A program made the position numbers and the translations under genes. From Kordiimonas sp. SCSIO 12610 (GTDB lineage Bacteria; Pseudomonadota; Alphaproteobacteria; Sphingomonadales; Kordiimonadaceae), in assembly GCF_024398015.1 (NCBI RefSeq), contig NZ_CP073747.1, positions 2,180,501-2,244,500 on the forward strand: a DNA stretch of 64,000 nucleotides, read 5' to 3'. Position 1 is the first letter of the stretch. The number at the start of each line of letters is the position of its first letter. Positions 33,358 through 42,484 of this stretch are shown here, piece by piece. The notes beneath the pieces are model-generated. The model was not told the DNA's origin. It made no database searches and saw only the letters and a program-made list of their open reading frames with translations.

Positions 33358-35178
33358 CTAACCAGGTCCGATCAGGCTGGCGTCATCCAGCGTCATCTCG
33401 ACCTTAGGCCTACCCGTCCACATATCCTTCTTAAGCTTACCAGCTATGTGAAACTGCCTGCCAATGCCCGTTCGCATGATATTGCCCAAGTCTTCATCGG
33501 CCTGCCTGAAAGCCATAACCTTCATGGAAGACCCATCTTTGGATTTAAAAATACAGCGCAGATGATTTTCCCCCACCCTGTCCGCTTTTACAAGTGTCAC
33601 CTCAGGGATGATAAATCTGGGCCCAGGATTTCCCATACCAAAGGGGCCAACGCGTTCAATTTCATCAAGCAGGGCTGGTGTTGCCCCAGTCATTGCGATA
33701 ATGCCGTCAACCTTAAGCGATTTGGAACTGCTGGCTACCTGAACGCTTTTTGCCATATAGTCGCGCAGAAAGGTTTCCAGTTCGTCTAATTTGTCACTGG
33801 CGACACTCAGGCCCGCTGCCATTGAATGACCACCCCCTTTGATAAGGAGGCCAGCCTGCACAGCCTCTATCACAGCAGCCCCCATATCAACACCGCTGAT
33901 AGAGCGCCCAGAGCCCTTTCCTTCCCCATCTTCCAGCGCGAGGACAAAGGTTGGAAGGCCATATTTATCCTTCAAACGGCTGGCAACAATGCCTATCACC
34001 CCTGCGTGCCAGCCTTCACCAGCGACAAACACCAGTGTATCATGCTGACCATCGATACCGATCTTTGCCTCAGCCTGCGCTAGTGCTTCCTTTAAGACAT
34101 CGGCTTCGATGGCGCGTCGCTCGCTATTGTATGTATCTAATCTATCCGCAATCTCTCTCGCTTCGATAGGATCATGGGTTGTTAGCAAACGTGCACCGAG
34201 ACCAGATTCGCCAACTCGCCCTCCTGCATTCACCCGCGGTCCCAATATAAAGCCAGCATGATAGGTATTTGGGGCTTCCGAAATACGACCAACATCAGCG
34301 AGCGCTGTTAGCCCCACATTACGGCGCGCAGCCATAACCTTCAGGCCCTGCGTAACATAGGCCCTGTTTAGTCCCGTAAGCGGCACTACGTCACAAATCG
34401 TTCCCAAAGCCACAATATCCAAGAAGCCAACAAGATTAGGCTCCCTAACTTTGTCGCCGTAAAAACCGGCCTCTCTAAGGGCTCGGTTAATCGCAACCAA
34501 AAACAGGAATGTAACGCCAACCGCCGCCAACTGCCCCAAATCACTTTCGTCGTCAAGCCTATTTGGGTTTATAACGGCAACTGCCACAGGCAATTCAGGT
34601 TCGGCTTTATGGTGGTCAACGACGATAACATCGAGGCCAATATTCTTAGCAACTTTTAGGGGTTCAAAAGATAAAGTGCCACAGTCCACTGTAACAACAA
34701 GGTCGATACCGCGAGCGCGCAGGCTATTCATGGCGTTAGCGTTCGGGCCATACCCCTCAATCATACGATCGGGGATGTAGATATGAACGGGAATACCAAT
34801 CGCCTCAAAAAACCGAACAAAAATCGCGCTTGATGTAGCACCGTCCACATCATAATCACCAAAAACAGCGATCTTTTCACCCTGATGGATTGCACGAATT
34901 ATCCGCCCTACCCCTTTATCCATATCAAGGATAATAGAAGGGTCAGGCATCATTTCCTTTAGGGAGGGTGCGAAATAAGAAGGGGCATTCTCAATACCAA
35001 TACCGCGCGCATTAATAAGCTGACCAATTATCGGACTTACATTCAAATTATCAGCGATTGCGCGGGCCAGACGCTCTGAATACGGGCGTAACTGCCACGC
35101 CTGCCCTAAAATAGAATGGCGCACCCCAAGAACAGGGTCCGCCATACCTTTTTCGTCATGTATCGGTGCCTGTGTCAC
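33358..35178 (-). CDS. recJ: Single-strand DNA exonuclease RecJ
   Basis: 606 residues, usual size. The DHH phosphoesterase motifs are FGDYDVDGATSSAIF, VTVDCG, VVDHHKAEPELP and, in the DHHA1 part, IKGGGHSMAAGLSV (about 450). RecJ degrades 5'-ended single strands in RecF-type recombination and mismatch repair. The start is GTG, two bases after the glpX stop. It is the last gene of a four-gene operon. Confidence 0.96.
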   Translation of the reverse strand: MTQAPIHDEKGMADPVLGVRHSILGQAWQLRPYSERLARAIADNLNVSPIIGQLINARGIGIENAPSYFAPSLKEMMPDPSIILDMDKGVGRIIRAIHQGEKIAVFGDYDVDGATSSAIFVRFFEAIGIPVHIYIPDRMIEGYGPNANAMNSLRARGIDLVVTVDCGTLSFEPLKVAKNIGLDVIVVDHHKAEPELPVAVAVINPNRLDDESDLGQLAAVGVTFLFLVAINRALREAGFYGDKVREPNLVGFLDIVALGTICDVVPLTGLNRAYVTQGLKVMAARRNVGLTALADVGRISEAPNTYHAGFILGPRVNAGGRVGESGLGARLLTTHDPIEAREIADRLDTYNSERRAIEADVLKEALAQAEAKIGIDGQHDTLVFVAGEGWHAGVIGIVASRLKDKYGLPTFVLALEDGEGKGSGRSISGVDMGAAVIEAVQAGLLIKGGGHSMAAGLSVASDKLDELETFLRDYMAKSVQVASSSKSLKVDGIIAMTGATPALLDEIERVGPFGMGNPGPRFIIPEVTLVKADRVGENHLRCIFKSKDGSSMKVMAFRQADEDLGNIMRTGIGRQFHIAGKLKKDMWTGRPKVEMTLDDASLIGPG

Positions 35179-35180
35179 AT

Positions 35181-36146
35181 TTAACCGATGTTGTCTTTAT
35201 GGCCATGAATGGTGTGAACGCGGCGAACTGTCTTTGTCGCAGAACGCATAACAAGTGTCTCAGTTGTAATACCATTTGGTGTATTGTGAACGCCCTCAAG
35301 AAGCGATCCATCTGTAACACCTGTAGCAGAGAAAATAACGTCACCTGACGCCATTTCATTCATGTCATACTTACGGTCAAGGTCTTCTATGCCCCACTTA
35401 CGGGCACGGGCTTTTTCATCATCGTTTCTGAAAAGCAAACGACCTTGCATCTGACCGCCAATACAACGAAGTGCTGCAGACGCAAGAACACCCTCTGGCG
35501 CTCCCCCAGATCCAACATACATATCAATGCCGGTTTTTGGGTCAGTTGTTGCTATAACACCCGCGATATCGCCGTCACCAATAAGCGTAACACCGCAACC
35601 AAGTTCACGCAGTTCAGCAATAATCTGGCTATGCCGCGGACGGTCAAGAACGCAGACCATAATGTCTTTAGCTTCCTTGCCTTTTGCTTGTGCCAAACTT
35701 TCAATATTTTCCTTGATAGACTTATCAAGGTCTACCACACCGTCCGGCAAGCCGCCGCCAACAGCAATTTTATCCATATAAACGTCAGGGGCATTCAACA
35801 AGCCACCTTCAACGGAGATCGCAACAACAGCAAGCGAGTTTGGCATTGCCTTCGCACAGAGCGTTGTCCCCTCTAGCGGATCAAGCGCGATATCAGCGGT
35901 GCGGCCACCGCTACCAACTTTTTCACCGATGTAAAGCATAGGAGCTTCATCACGTTCGCCTTCTCCGATAACGACAGTACCGTCGATGGGAAGGTTATTC
36001 AGTGCCTCGCGGATTGCCTTCACAGCTGCCGCATCCGCAGCCTTTTCATCACCGCGGCCAGTCCAGTCACTTGAAGCGATTGCCCCCGCTTCGGTTACAC
36101 GAACCATCTCGATCACTAATTGCCGGTCTAGATCGTTTGACGCCAT
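35181..36146 (-). CDS. glpX: Class II fructose-1,6-bisphosphatase GlpX
   Basis: 321 residues. Metal and substrate motifs are VVIGEGERDEAPMLYIGE, ALDPLEGTTLCAKAMPNSLA and GSGGAPEGVLASAALRCIGG. It makes fructose 6-phosphate in gluconeogenesis. The strong AAGGAG site and the 15-base gap from hom show operon structure. The hom-glpX-recJ order is conserved in many Alphaproteobacteria. Confidence 0.96.
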   Translation of the reverse strand: MASNDLDRQLVIEMVRVTEAGAIASSDWTGRGDEKAADAAAVKAIREALNNLPIDGTVVIGEGERDEAPMLYIGEKVGSGGRTADIALDPLEGTTLCAKAMPNSLAVVAISVEGGLLNAPDVYMDKIAVGGGLPDGVVDLDKSIKENIESLAQAKGKEAKDIMVCVLDRPRHSQIIAELRELGCGVTLIGDGDIAGVIATTDPKTGIDMYVGSGGAPEGVLASAALRCIGGQMQGRLLFRNDDEKARARKWGIEDLDRKYDMNEMASGDVIFSATGVTDGSLLEGVHNTPNGITTETLVMRSATKTVRRVHTIHGHKDNIG

Positions 36147-36161
36147 CTTGTTTGCTCCTTG

Positions 36162-37481
36162 TCAACAAGCTTCAATTCTAAGCATTGTTGGGGTCTCTAG
36201 CACACATTCCAGCTCAGTGAAATGCTTGAGTGCAGCAAGAATAGAATCTTCTGAAGTTACGTGGGTCGTCATAACAATATAGACCCCTCCACTGACAGCG
36301 CTGCCAAGCTGAAGAAGGCTACCGATCGAGACTTTTTCTTCAGCTAATACTGCTGTGATGTGGGCCATTACCCCAGGTTCATCATCAACCCGCAAGCGAA
36401 CATAAAAAGTACCGCTATAGTCATTTTCTGAAACCGAATCCGATTGCGCAAGCGTATGGGATGGCAGTCCAAACACAGGGCCTGCGTTACCCCGGACCAC
36501 ATCCATAATATCAGCAACCACTGCTGATGCTGTGGGACCTTCGCCAGCGCCTGCGCCCTCATAAACTGTTTGCCCGACATATGAACCCTCAACAACAACT
36601 GCATTTGTTGCGCCTGCCACCTTTGCAATTGCACTATCCAGCGGAACCATTGCGGGATACACCCTTGTTTCAATACCCTTTTCGGATTTCCGTGCGATCC
36701 CTAACAACTTGATCCTGTAGCCAAGCTGACGAGCATAATCGATATCGACTGTACCGATTTTCGTTATCCCCTCGGTGGGTAGGTTCGTGATATCTGGGGC
36801 GTACCCATATGCCAGGGCAGCTAATATCGCTGTTTTATGCGCGGTATCGATGCCTTCGATGTCAAACGTAGGGTCGGCTTCCGCATATCCTATTTTTTGA
36901 GCTTCTTCCAGGATAACGTCAAAATCCAACCCTTCGTTTTCCATGCGGGTCAGGATATAGTTACAGGTACCGTTTAAAATGCCCTGAATGCTCGAAATTT
37001 CATTTCCGATCAGACCTTCACGCAAGGCTTTAATGATTGGAATACCGCCAGCAACAGCCGCCTCAAAGCGAAGATAAGCATTATTCGCTTCCGCAAGTTC
37101 AGCAAGCTCCCGCCCATGAACCGCAACAAGCGCTTTATTCGCAGTGATAAATGCTTTACCGCGCTTGAGCGTTTCCTTCGCAAGCGCATAAGCAGGGCCA
37201 TCGCTACCGCCGATAAGTTCGATTACCATGTCAACATTATCGCGCTCAGCAAGCTCGACAGTATTATCGCACCAATCATAGCCGCTTAGGTCAACGCCGC
37301 GATCTCTGCGGCGATCGCGAGCGGAAACAGTTGTGATTTCGAGCGCCTGCCCGGTATGCGCTGATAGTATATCCTTGCGCTCTTCAAGGATTTTGATCAC
37401 GCCCACACCGACGGTTCCAAGGCCTGCAATACCAATTCTTAACGGGCCAGTTCTTAATGGAGAAGATGAAGCTTTCATCAT
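36162..37481 (-). CDS. hom: Homoserine dehydrogenase
   Basis: 439 residues from ATG 37481 (AAGG upstream; a TTG at 37490 is possible). The NAD(P) motif is IGIAGLGTVGVGVIKIL, the catalytic region is ITANKALVAVHG, AAVAGGIPIIKALREGL and NGTCNYILTRME, with an ACT domain at the end (about 355-430, VDDEPGVMAHITAVLAEEKV). It reduces aspartate semialdehyde to homoserine, the branch to threonine and methionine. It is in an operon with alaC upstream. Confidence 0.97.
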   Translation of the reverse strand: MMKASSSPLRTGPLRIGIAGLGTVGVGVIKILEERKDILSAHTGQALEITTVSARDRRRDRGVDLSGYDWCDNTVELAERDNVDMVIELIGGSDGPAYALAKETLKRGKAFITANKALVAVHGRELAELAEANNAYLRFEAAVAGGIPIIKALREGLIGNEISSIQGILNGTCNYILTRMENEGLDFDVILEEAQKIGYAEADPTFDIEGIDTAHKTAILAALAYGYAPDITNLPTEGITKIGTVDIDYARQLGYRIKLLGIARKSEKGIETRVYPAMVPLDSAIAKVAGATNAVVVEGSYVGQTVYEGAGAGEGPTASAVVADIMDVVRGNAGPVFGLPSHTLAQSDSVSENDYSGTFYVRLRVDDEPGVMAHITAVLAEEKVSIGSLLQLGSAVSGGVYIVMTTHVTSEDSILAALKHFTELECVLETPTMLRIEAC

Positions 37482-37527
37482 CTGTTTCAACCTTATTTAT
37501 AAAATTTTGAAGTTTCGTTTTGTGGTT

Positions 37528-38757
37528 TCAGTCCTGCTTATTGCGCCACGCCGCAATATGCTGATCCTTATTTGCCATAAACTTTTTAATGTTCCGAACG
37601 GCTTGTCGGATACGTTGTTCGTTTTCCACAAGGGCAATCCGAACAAAACCTTCACCGTACTCACCGAAGCCTACTCCGGGTGAAACCGCAACCTCTGCGT
37701 TTTCCAGAAGCAGCTTAGAAAATTCCATCGACCCCATTTCCCTAAATTCCTCAGGAATTGGCGCCCATGCAAACATGGTTGCCTTCGGGCTTGGCACCTG
37801 CCACCCGGCAGCCGCAAGCCCTTCGATCAAAATATCGCGGCGCTTCTGATAGATTTGACGGTGTTCCTCTACACAGTCCTGAGGGCCATTCAGGGCCGCA
37901 GCGGCAGCAACCTGAATGGGGGTAAACGCGCCGTAATCCAGATAACTTTTCACGCGTGTCAAAGCCTCAATCAGCGTTTTATTGCCTACAGCAAAACCAA
38001 CACGCCAACCGGCCATGGAATATGTTTTAGACATGGAAGTAAACTCGACCGCGATTTCACGCGCCTCTGGTATCTCCAGAATTGACGGTGGTGGATTGCC
38101 ATCAAAATAAATCTCTGCGTACGCAAGATCAGACAAAATCCAGATACCGCGTTTTCTGCAAAAGTCCACAACTTCTCGGTAAAAGTCGAGGTCAACAACT
38201 TCCGCTGTTGGGTTCGACGGGTAATTCAGAATTACAGCACTTGGCGTCGGAACGCTATGCTGCACTGCGTGCGCAAGCTCTTTCATAAAGTCAGCCCCCG
38301 GCCCCATCGGCATGTGGCGCACGGATGCGCCTGCGATCATAAATCCGTACGGATGGATCGGGTAACTTGGGTTTGGAGACAAAATCACATCACCCGGCGC
38401 TGTTATAGCTTGCGCAAGGTTTGCAAGGCCCTCTTTTGATCCCAAGGTCACAACGGCCTCAGTATCTGGGTCTATGGTCACATTAAACCGACGGTCATAA
38501 TATGACGCCAGAGCTTTCCTCAGTCCCGGTATTCCCTTGGACATCGAATATCGATGTGCCCGTTTATCATCAACCGTTTCCTTTAGCTTATCGATGATAT
38601 GCTGCGGCGTTGGCAGATCGGGGTTTCCCATCCCAAGGTCAATAATATCTTCGCCGCGGGCTCTAGCTGCTGCCTTGATCTGATTAACTTCTGCAAACAA
38701 ATAAGGCGGAAGGCGTCGGATACGATAAAACTCATTACGGGTGTCATTCTGGGACAT
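37528..38757 (-). CDS. alaC: Alanine-forming aminotransferase (AlaC-like)
   Basis: 409 residues from ATG 38757, 11 bases after AAGG. Class I/II PLP enzyme: the PLP Lys is in FTSMSKTYSMAGWRVGFAVG, with DLGMGNPDLPTPQHIIDKL near the N terminus and LNYPSNPTAEV. The family includes AlaC and enzymes annotated as LL-diaminopimelate aminotransferase; the position before hom is typical of the alaC-like gene in Alphaproteobacteria. It heads the alaC-hom-glpX-recJ operon. Confidence 0.88.
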   Translation of the reverse strand: MSQNDTRNEFYRIRRLPPYLFAEVNQIKAAARARGEDIIDLGMGNPDLPTPQHIIDKLKETVDDKRAHRYSMSKGIPGLRKALASYYDRRFNVTIDPDTEAVVTLGSKEGLANLAQAITAPGDVILSPNPSYPIHPYGFMIAGASVRHMPMGPGADFMKELAHAVQHSVPTPSAVILNYPSNPTAEVVDLDFYREVVDFCRKRGIWILSDLAYAEIYFDGNPPPSILEIPEAREIAVEFTSMSKTYSMAGWRVGFAVGNKTLIEALTRVKSYLDYGAFTPIQVAAAAALNGPQDCVEEHRQIYQKRRDILIEGLAAAGWQVPSPKATMFAWAPIPEEFREMGSMEFSKLLLENAEVAVSPGVGFGEYGEGFVRIALVENEQRIRQAVRNIKKFMANKDQHIAAWRNKQD

Positions 38758-38932
38758 TGCTAAAAACCTTGAGTGATAAAAGTGTAGTTTTGAATGCATT
38801 ACACTTAATAGAATTACAATAAAAGAGTATTTTTTGAAATTTTATTTATCGAAACGAATAAAATAGCAAAAATACGAGTAAACAGGCCGCACAAATTTGC
38901 TTAGCCAAATAAAAATTCAATTGTAGGAGAAG

Positions 38933-39484
38933 TTATTTGCCGCCAATTGCGGCACGCGCTGCAGCCAGTGCCTGCTCAGCATTTTTGATCGCCTGCATCG
39001 CCTCAGCGTCACCAGCAGTATCGGCAGGCCTATTAGCGTTAGCGGACTGTAATTCATTCAAACGCGCTTTTAATTCAGCGTTCTCGGCATCAAGAATAGC
39101 TATTTGCTGCTGAAGTTGAGCAGCAAACTTATATTCAATATCAGAAATCTGCTCGGACATATTCTGATCGCGCGTAACAAATTCCTCAACAACCTGAGAA
39201 CCATCCATCGCCGGGACACGGTTTTGGACGCTATCAAGGAACATACCAACACCTGCCACACGGGCTTCTAAAGCTTTAGGTGATACAAGGCTACAGGAAC
39301 CATCTGTATCATGGTCAGTTGTGCTGATATCTGTCACATCGCTCGTGTTTGATGCGCTTCGTCCTATCTCAAGAACGATCGAAGAAATCCCATCCAAGGG
39401 AGCGACATCATCATCGGCATAAACGATCGACGCGGCAGAAACAGCCGCAGTAATCATCATTGTATGTCGAATTGAGTTTTTCAT
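38933..39484 (-). CDS. Secreted coiled-coil hypothetical protein
   Basis: 183 residues. A signal peptide spans about 1-23 (RHTMMITAAVSAASIVYA). An acidic Thr/Ser/Asp stretch (25-65) with one Cys leads to a coiled coil (about 105-150; QLQQQIAILDAENAELKARL). ATG 39484 has GGGGCGAG upstream. It lies downstream of another secreted coiled-coil gene on the same strand. No known family was recognised. Confidence 0.65.
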   Translation of the reverse strand: MKNSIRHTMMITAAVSAASIVYADDDVAPLDGISSIVLEIGRSASNTSDVTDISTTDHDTDGSCSLVSPKALEARVAGVGMFLDSVQNRVPAMDGSQVVEEFVTRDQNMSEQISDIEYKFAAQLQQQIAILDAENAELKARLNELQSANANRPADTAGDAEAMQAIKNAEQALAAARAAIGGK

Positions 39485-39658
39485 TACTCGCCCCAAAATC
39501 CTCGCTTAAGTGCTCGGGATGCGTTTTCTATGGTGCATAATGCTACATAATTACATATTTCGCAAGTAAACTTTTGTTATTGTTTTACCCTAGATCATCC
39601 AAACACACTAAGGGATGGCCTCTTCCACCCCTCAGTATCATGCAAAATAAACCAAAGC

Positions 39659-40729
39659 TTATTTTTGATTATCGTCGTTTTCTTCTTCGGCTTCTTGTTG
39701 CTCTTTGATTTTCTTCTCTAATGCCTCACGCTCTTTGCGAAGCGCTTCTTCGCGCTCTTTACTGCGCTCTAGTTCACGGGCTAAACGGTCTTGCTGACGC
39801 TTAAGACGCTCCTCAGATCGTTTCAACTTTTTCAGGTGCCGTTTTTCAAGGTTATCGAGATTATCTCGGGCTTTTGTGATCGCCCGGATTCGAATTTTCT
39901 CAATATCTTTCAAATCGCTTTCGTCAATAACTTCAATATCCAACTCATCAAAGTCGAAATCGAAGTCAAATTCAAAGTCCATATCTTCAAAGGCTTCTTC
40001 GATATCAACTCTTGCATCCGCAAGTTCTTCCAGCATTATTATCCGTGCGTGCCCAAGCTCTTTTTCATTTTCCTTTAATTGCTTCAAGGCGTCTTTGATG
40101 GCTTCTTTTCTGTCCTGTTCCCATTCGAACACATTGGCGCGAAATTCAACAATATCATGGCGACGCTCTTTCATATCCTCAATCGCTTCCTTGAGGCTAC
40201 CACGCGCGCTTTCTAACGCTTCTCGTTCGAGTTCAGTGTCCGCACTGGCCATTTCTTGCTCAACACGCTCAAGTTCACGTGTTACTTCCTTGAGCGCTTC
40301 TTCATTTGCACGCGCAACGTTTACATAAAAACGAGCACTATCTTCGCCGTCTTTCCCTTTGAAGATAATTTTCTTGCCGTCTTTGATTTCATAGGCAAAT
40401 CCATTACCAACATTGACCGCTTTACCGTCGAGGATAATCTCTGTTTTGCCACCATTTCCATCGTCTACGATCAGCACATTATCATCGTTGGATGTGATTA
40501 CTTTCTTTCCATTGCTGATAACTTTAATCCGGCGTTTCTCTTTCGATTTCTCTTTTTCCTCAACTGCTGGAGCTGCGTCAGCATCCTGAAAACCGTTATA
40601 AGGGGAAGCATATGATGAATTGGCACATGCGGCACTTGTGAAGGCAAACATGGAAACACTTGCGGTTAACATGGCCTTCTTCAATTCTTGTTTCAGGTCT
40701 TTATTCAGGATCGTATCGGTTTTTGTCAT
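39659..40729 (-). CDS. Secreted, highly charged coiled-coil protein
   Basis: 356 residues. A signal segment (about 18-42) is followed by a basic linker, a small beta-rich part (about 66-135: KVISNGKKVITSNDDNVLIV and the like), then long Glu/Lys/Arg coiled coils (about 138-235 and 280-345). Between them is an unusual acidic-aromatic tract, FEFDFDFDFDELDIEVIDE (about 249-267). It resembles the exported regulators found beside antirepressor peptidases only loosely; I do not recognise the family. AGGAGAAAG precedes the start. Confidence 0.65.
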   Translation of the reverse strand: MTKTDTILNKDLKQELKKAMLTASVSMFAFTSAACANSSYASPYNGFQDADAAPAVEEKEKSKEKRRIKVISNGKKVITSNDDNVLIVDDGNGGKTEIILDGKAVNVGNGFAYEIKDGKKIIFKGKDGEDSARFYVNVARANEEALKEVTRELERVEQEMASADTELEREALESARGSLKEAIEDMKERRHDIVEFRANVFEWEQDRKEAIKDALKQLKENEKELGHARIIMLEELADARVDIEEAFEDMDFEFDFDFDFDELDIEVIDESDLKDIEKIRIRAITKARDNLDNLEKRHLKKLKRSEERLKRQQDRLARELERSKEREEALRKEREALEKKIKEQQEAEEENDDNQK

Positions 40730-41068
40730 GCTCTTTCTCCTGCCCCTTATGGTCCGTTGAGACTATTATTTTATATCTTCTTTTGCAAACACATGCATAC
40801 AAATATGCGGGGCTTATATATTTATTCACTCACTGTCGGCTCGGGCTCAGGAACATTCAAATAACTGTATGGCTACTCAAAATTTCTGTCCGGCTGAAAT
40901 ACATATTGGACCAAAAATAAGATTTTAAAACCATTCTTCGACCATTAGAGAAATGGATGCGGCAAATTGCTTTTCTGAGGGATGAAATGACAAAAAAATG
41001 CGACGAACGGTTCGCCGCATTATAGGTAACTTGTTGATTTTTCAGCTTATCGCAATCTGCGGCCTGAT
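40730..41068. other. Intergenic region without recognised elements
   Basis: 339 bases, A/T rich, between the secreted coiled-coil gene and the Mth938 gene. It should carry the promoter of the former at its left end and the end of the sec operon at its right; I see no strong hairpin. Confidence 0.4.
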
Positions 41069-41473
41069 TTATTCGACAGGCAACAGAAGTGCGGCAACCC
41101 TGCGGTTTTCCATCATCAACACATTATATGTTCGCGCCGCAGCACCTGTGTCCATGATATCAAAGCCCAAACTGTTTTCAGACAAATGGTCTTTGATTTT
41201 TTTGGGTAACAATTGCATCGAAGATCCGGTTCCGATCAAAATCAATTCCGGTTTTTCATCCGCATGAAAGGCACGTTCAAAATCGGCCTCTTCAAGCAGA
41301 TCCAGAGATGTGGCATTAATCGGATATACCCCTGAAGGCAGCAGAATAATGCCACCTTCAAACCGTCTTCCCATCAGGCGAAAGCCACCGCCCCCATAAC
41401 CATCCACCAGCAAAAGTTCTTCACTGGATTGTTGTTCAATCGTAATACCGCCTGATTGGATTTTCTCACCCAT
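41069..41473 (-). CDS. Mth938-like domain protein
   Basis: 134 residues. The pattern GYGGGGFRLMGRRFEGGIIL, then ELILIGTGSSMQLLP and FDIMDTGAAARTYNVLMMEN is the Mth938/NDUFAF3 family. The mitochondrial member helps assemble complex I. It sits 20 bases after secF on the same strand, the usual alphaproteobacterial order. Confidence 0.88.
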   Translation of the reverse strand: MGEKIQSGGITIEQQSSEELLLVDGYGGGGFRLMGRRFEGGIILLPSGVYPINATSLDLLEEADFERAFHADEKPELILIGTGSSMQLLPKKIKDHLSENSLGFDIMDTGAAARTYNVLMMENRRVAALLLPVE

Positions 41474-41493
41474 AGTATGCTCGGTTTTCCTGA

Positions 41494-42471
41494 TTACATC
41501 TGATCAAACGGTGTCGGGCGTGATTTATCAACCGTTGGGTCGTTGTCATCGCTTTCATCACGTAGCAATGCCTCTGGCCTTAGTTTAAAAATCAACAGCA
41601 CAGGGGACGCGATAAAGATCGAACTGTAGGTACCGATAACAACGCCCCAGATCATAGCCGCAGTAAAGCCTTGTATTACAGGCCCGCCGAATACATAGAG
41701 TGCAACAAGGGCAAGCAAGGTCGTCACCGATGTCATCACCGTCCGGCTGAGCGTTTGGTTAAGCGAGAAGTTTAAAACCTCTTCCATCGGTTTCTTGCGA
41801 TATTTGCGAATATTTTCACGCACACGGTCATATACCACAACGGTATCATTGAGTGAGTATCCTACAATCGTCAACAGGGCCGCAATAATAGAGAGGTTAA
41901 ACTCAAGCCGTGTAATTGCGAAAAACCCGATTGTTAAAAGAACATCATGAACAAGCGCAATCACCGCACCCAGACCAAATTGCCATTCAAACCGGAACCA
42001 GATGTAGACAAGAACCAACAGAACAGCAACGCTAACCGCAATGGTACCGTCCTGTTTTAACTCACCTGAAACTTTGGGGCCAATAACCGCCTGATCACGA
42101 AACTCAACACCTTCAATGATCTCACTAAGTTTTTGACGTACCTGCTCCATAGCGGCATTTTGTTCTTCATTGCCGCCCGGTTGACGCTCAACACGGATTA
42201 GCGCTTTATCAGGGCCACCATAGCCTTGGACTGCTATCTCACCGAGGTTAAGTCCATTCAAAGAGCTTCTAACAGTATCGAAATCAACAGGTTCACCCTG
42301 CGTTCCAATCTCAAGCTTAATACCGCCTTTGAAATCAATGCCATAATTAAGGCTATTGATGGCAAAGAGCGCCATACTGGCAACAATCAACAAAGCAGAT
42401 AGGGCAATCGCAATTTTACGAAATCCAAGAAAGTTAATTTCAGTTTTTTGTGGGACGAGGCGTAACAACAT
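41494..42471 (-). CDS. secF: Protein translocase subunit SecF
   Basis: 325 residues with six membrane helices. The family motifs are LNYGIDFKGGIKLEIG after the first helix, AVIGPKVSGELKQDG, and VGYSLNDTVVVYDRVRENIR. With SecD it pulls preproteins through SecYEG using proton motive force. AAGGAGGG precedes the start, 13 bases after secD. Confidence 0.97.
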   Translation of the reverse strand: MLLRLVPQKTEINFLGFRKIAIALSALLIVASMALFAINSLNYGIDFKGGIKLEIGTQGEPVDFDTVRSSLNGLNLGEIAVQGYGGPDKALIRVERQPGGNEEQNAAMEQVRQKLSEIIEGVEFRDQAVIGPKVSGELKQDGTIAVSVAVLLVLVYIWFRFEWQFGLGAVIALVHDVLLTIGFFAITRLEFNLSIIAALLTIVGYSLNDTVVVYDRVRENIRKYRKKPMEEVLNFSLNQTLSRTVMTSVTTLLALVALYVFGGPVIQGFTAAMIWGVVIGTYSSIFIASPVLLIFKLRPEALLRDESDDNDPTVDKSRPTPFDQM

Positions 42472-42484
42472 GAGCCATCCCTCC

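Noticed and set aside
39876-40328. 150-residue Ser-rich plus-strand frame
   Set aside because: It is the antisense shadow of the Glu/Lys-rich coiled-coil gene.
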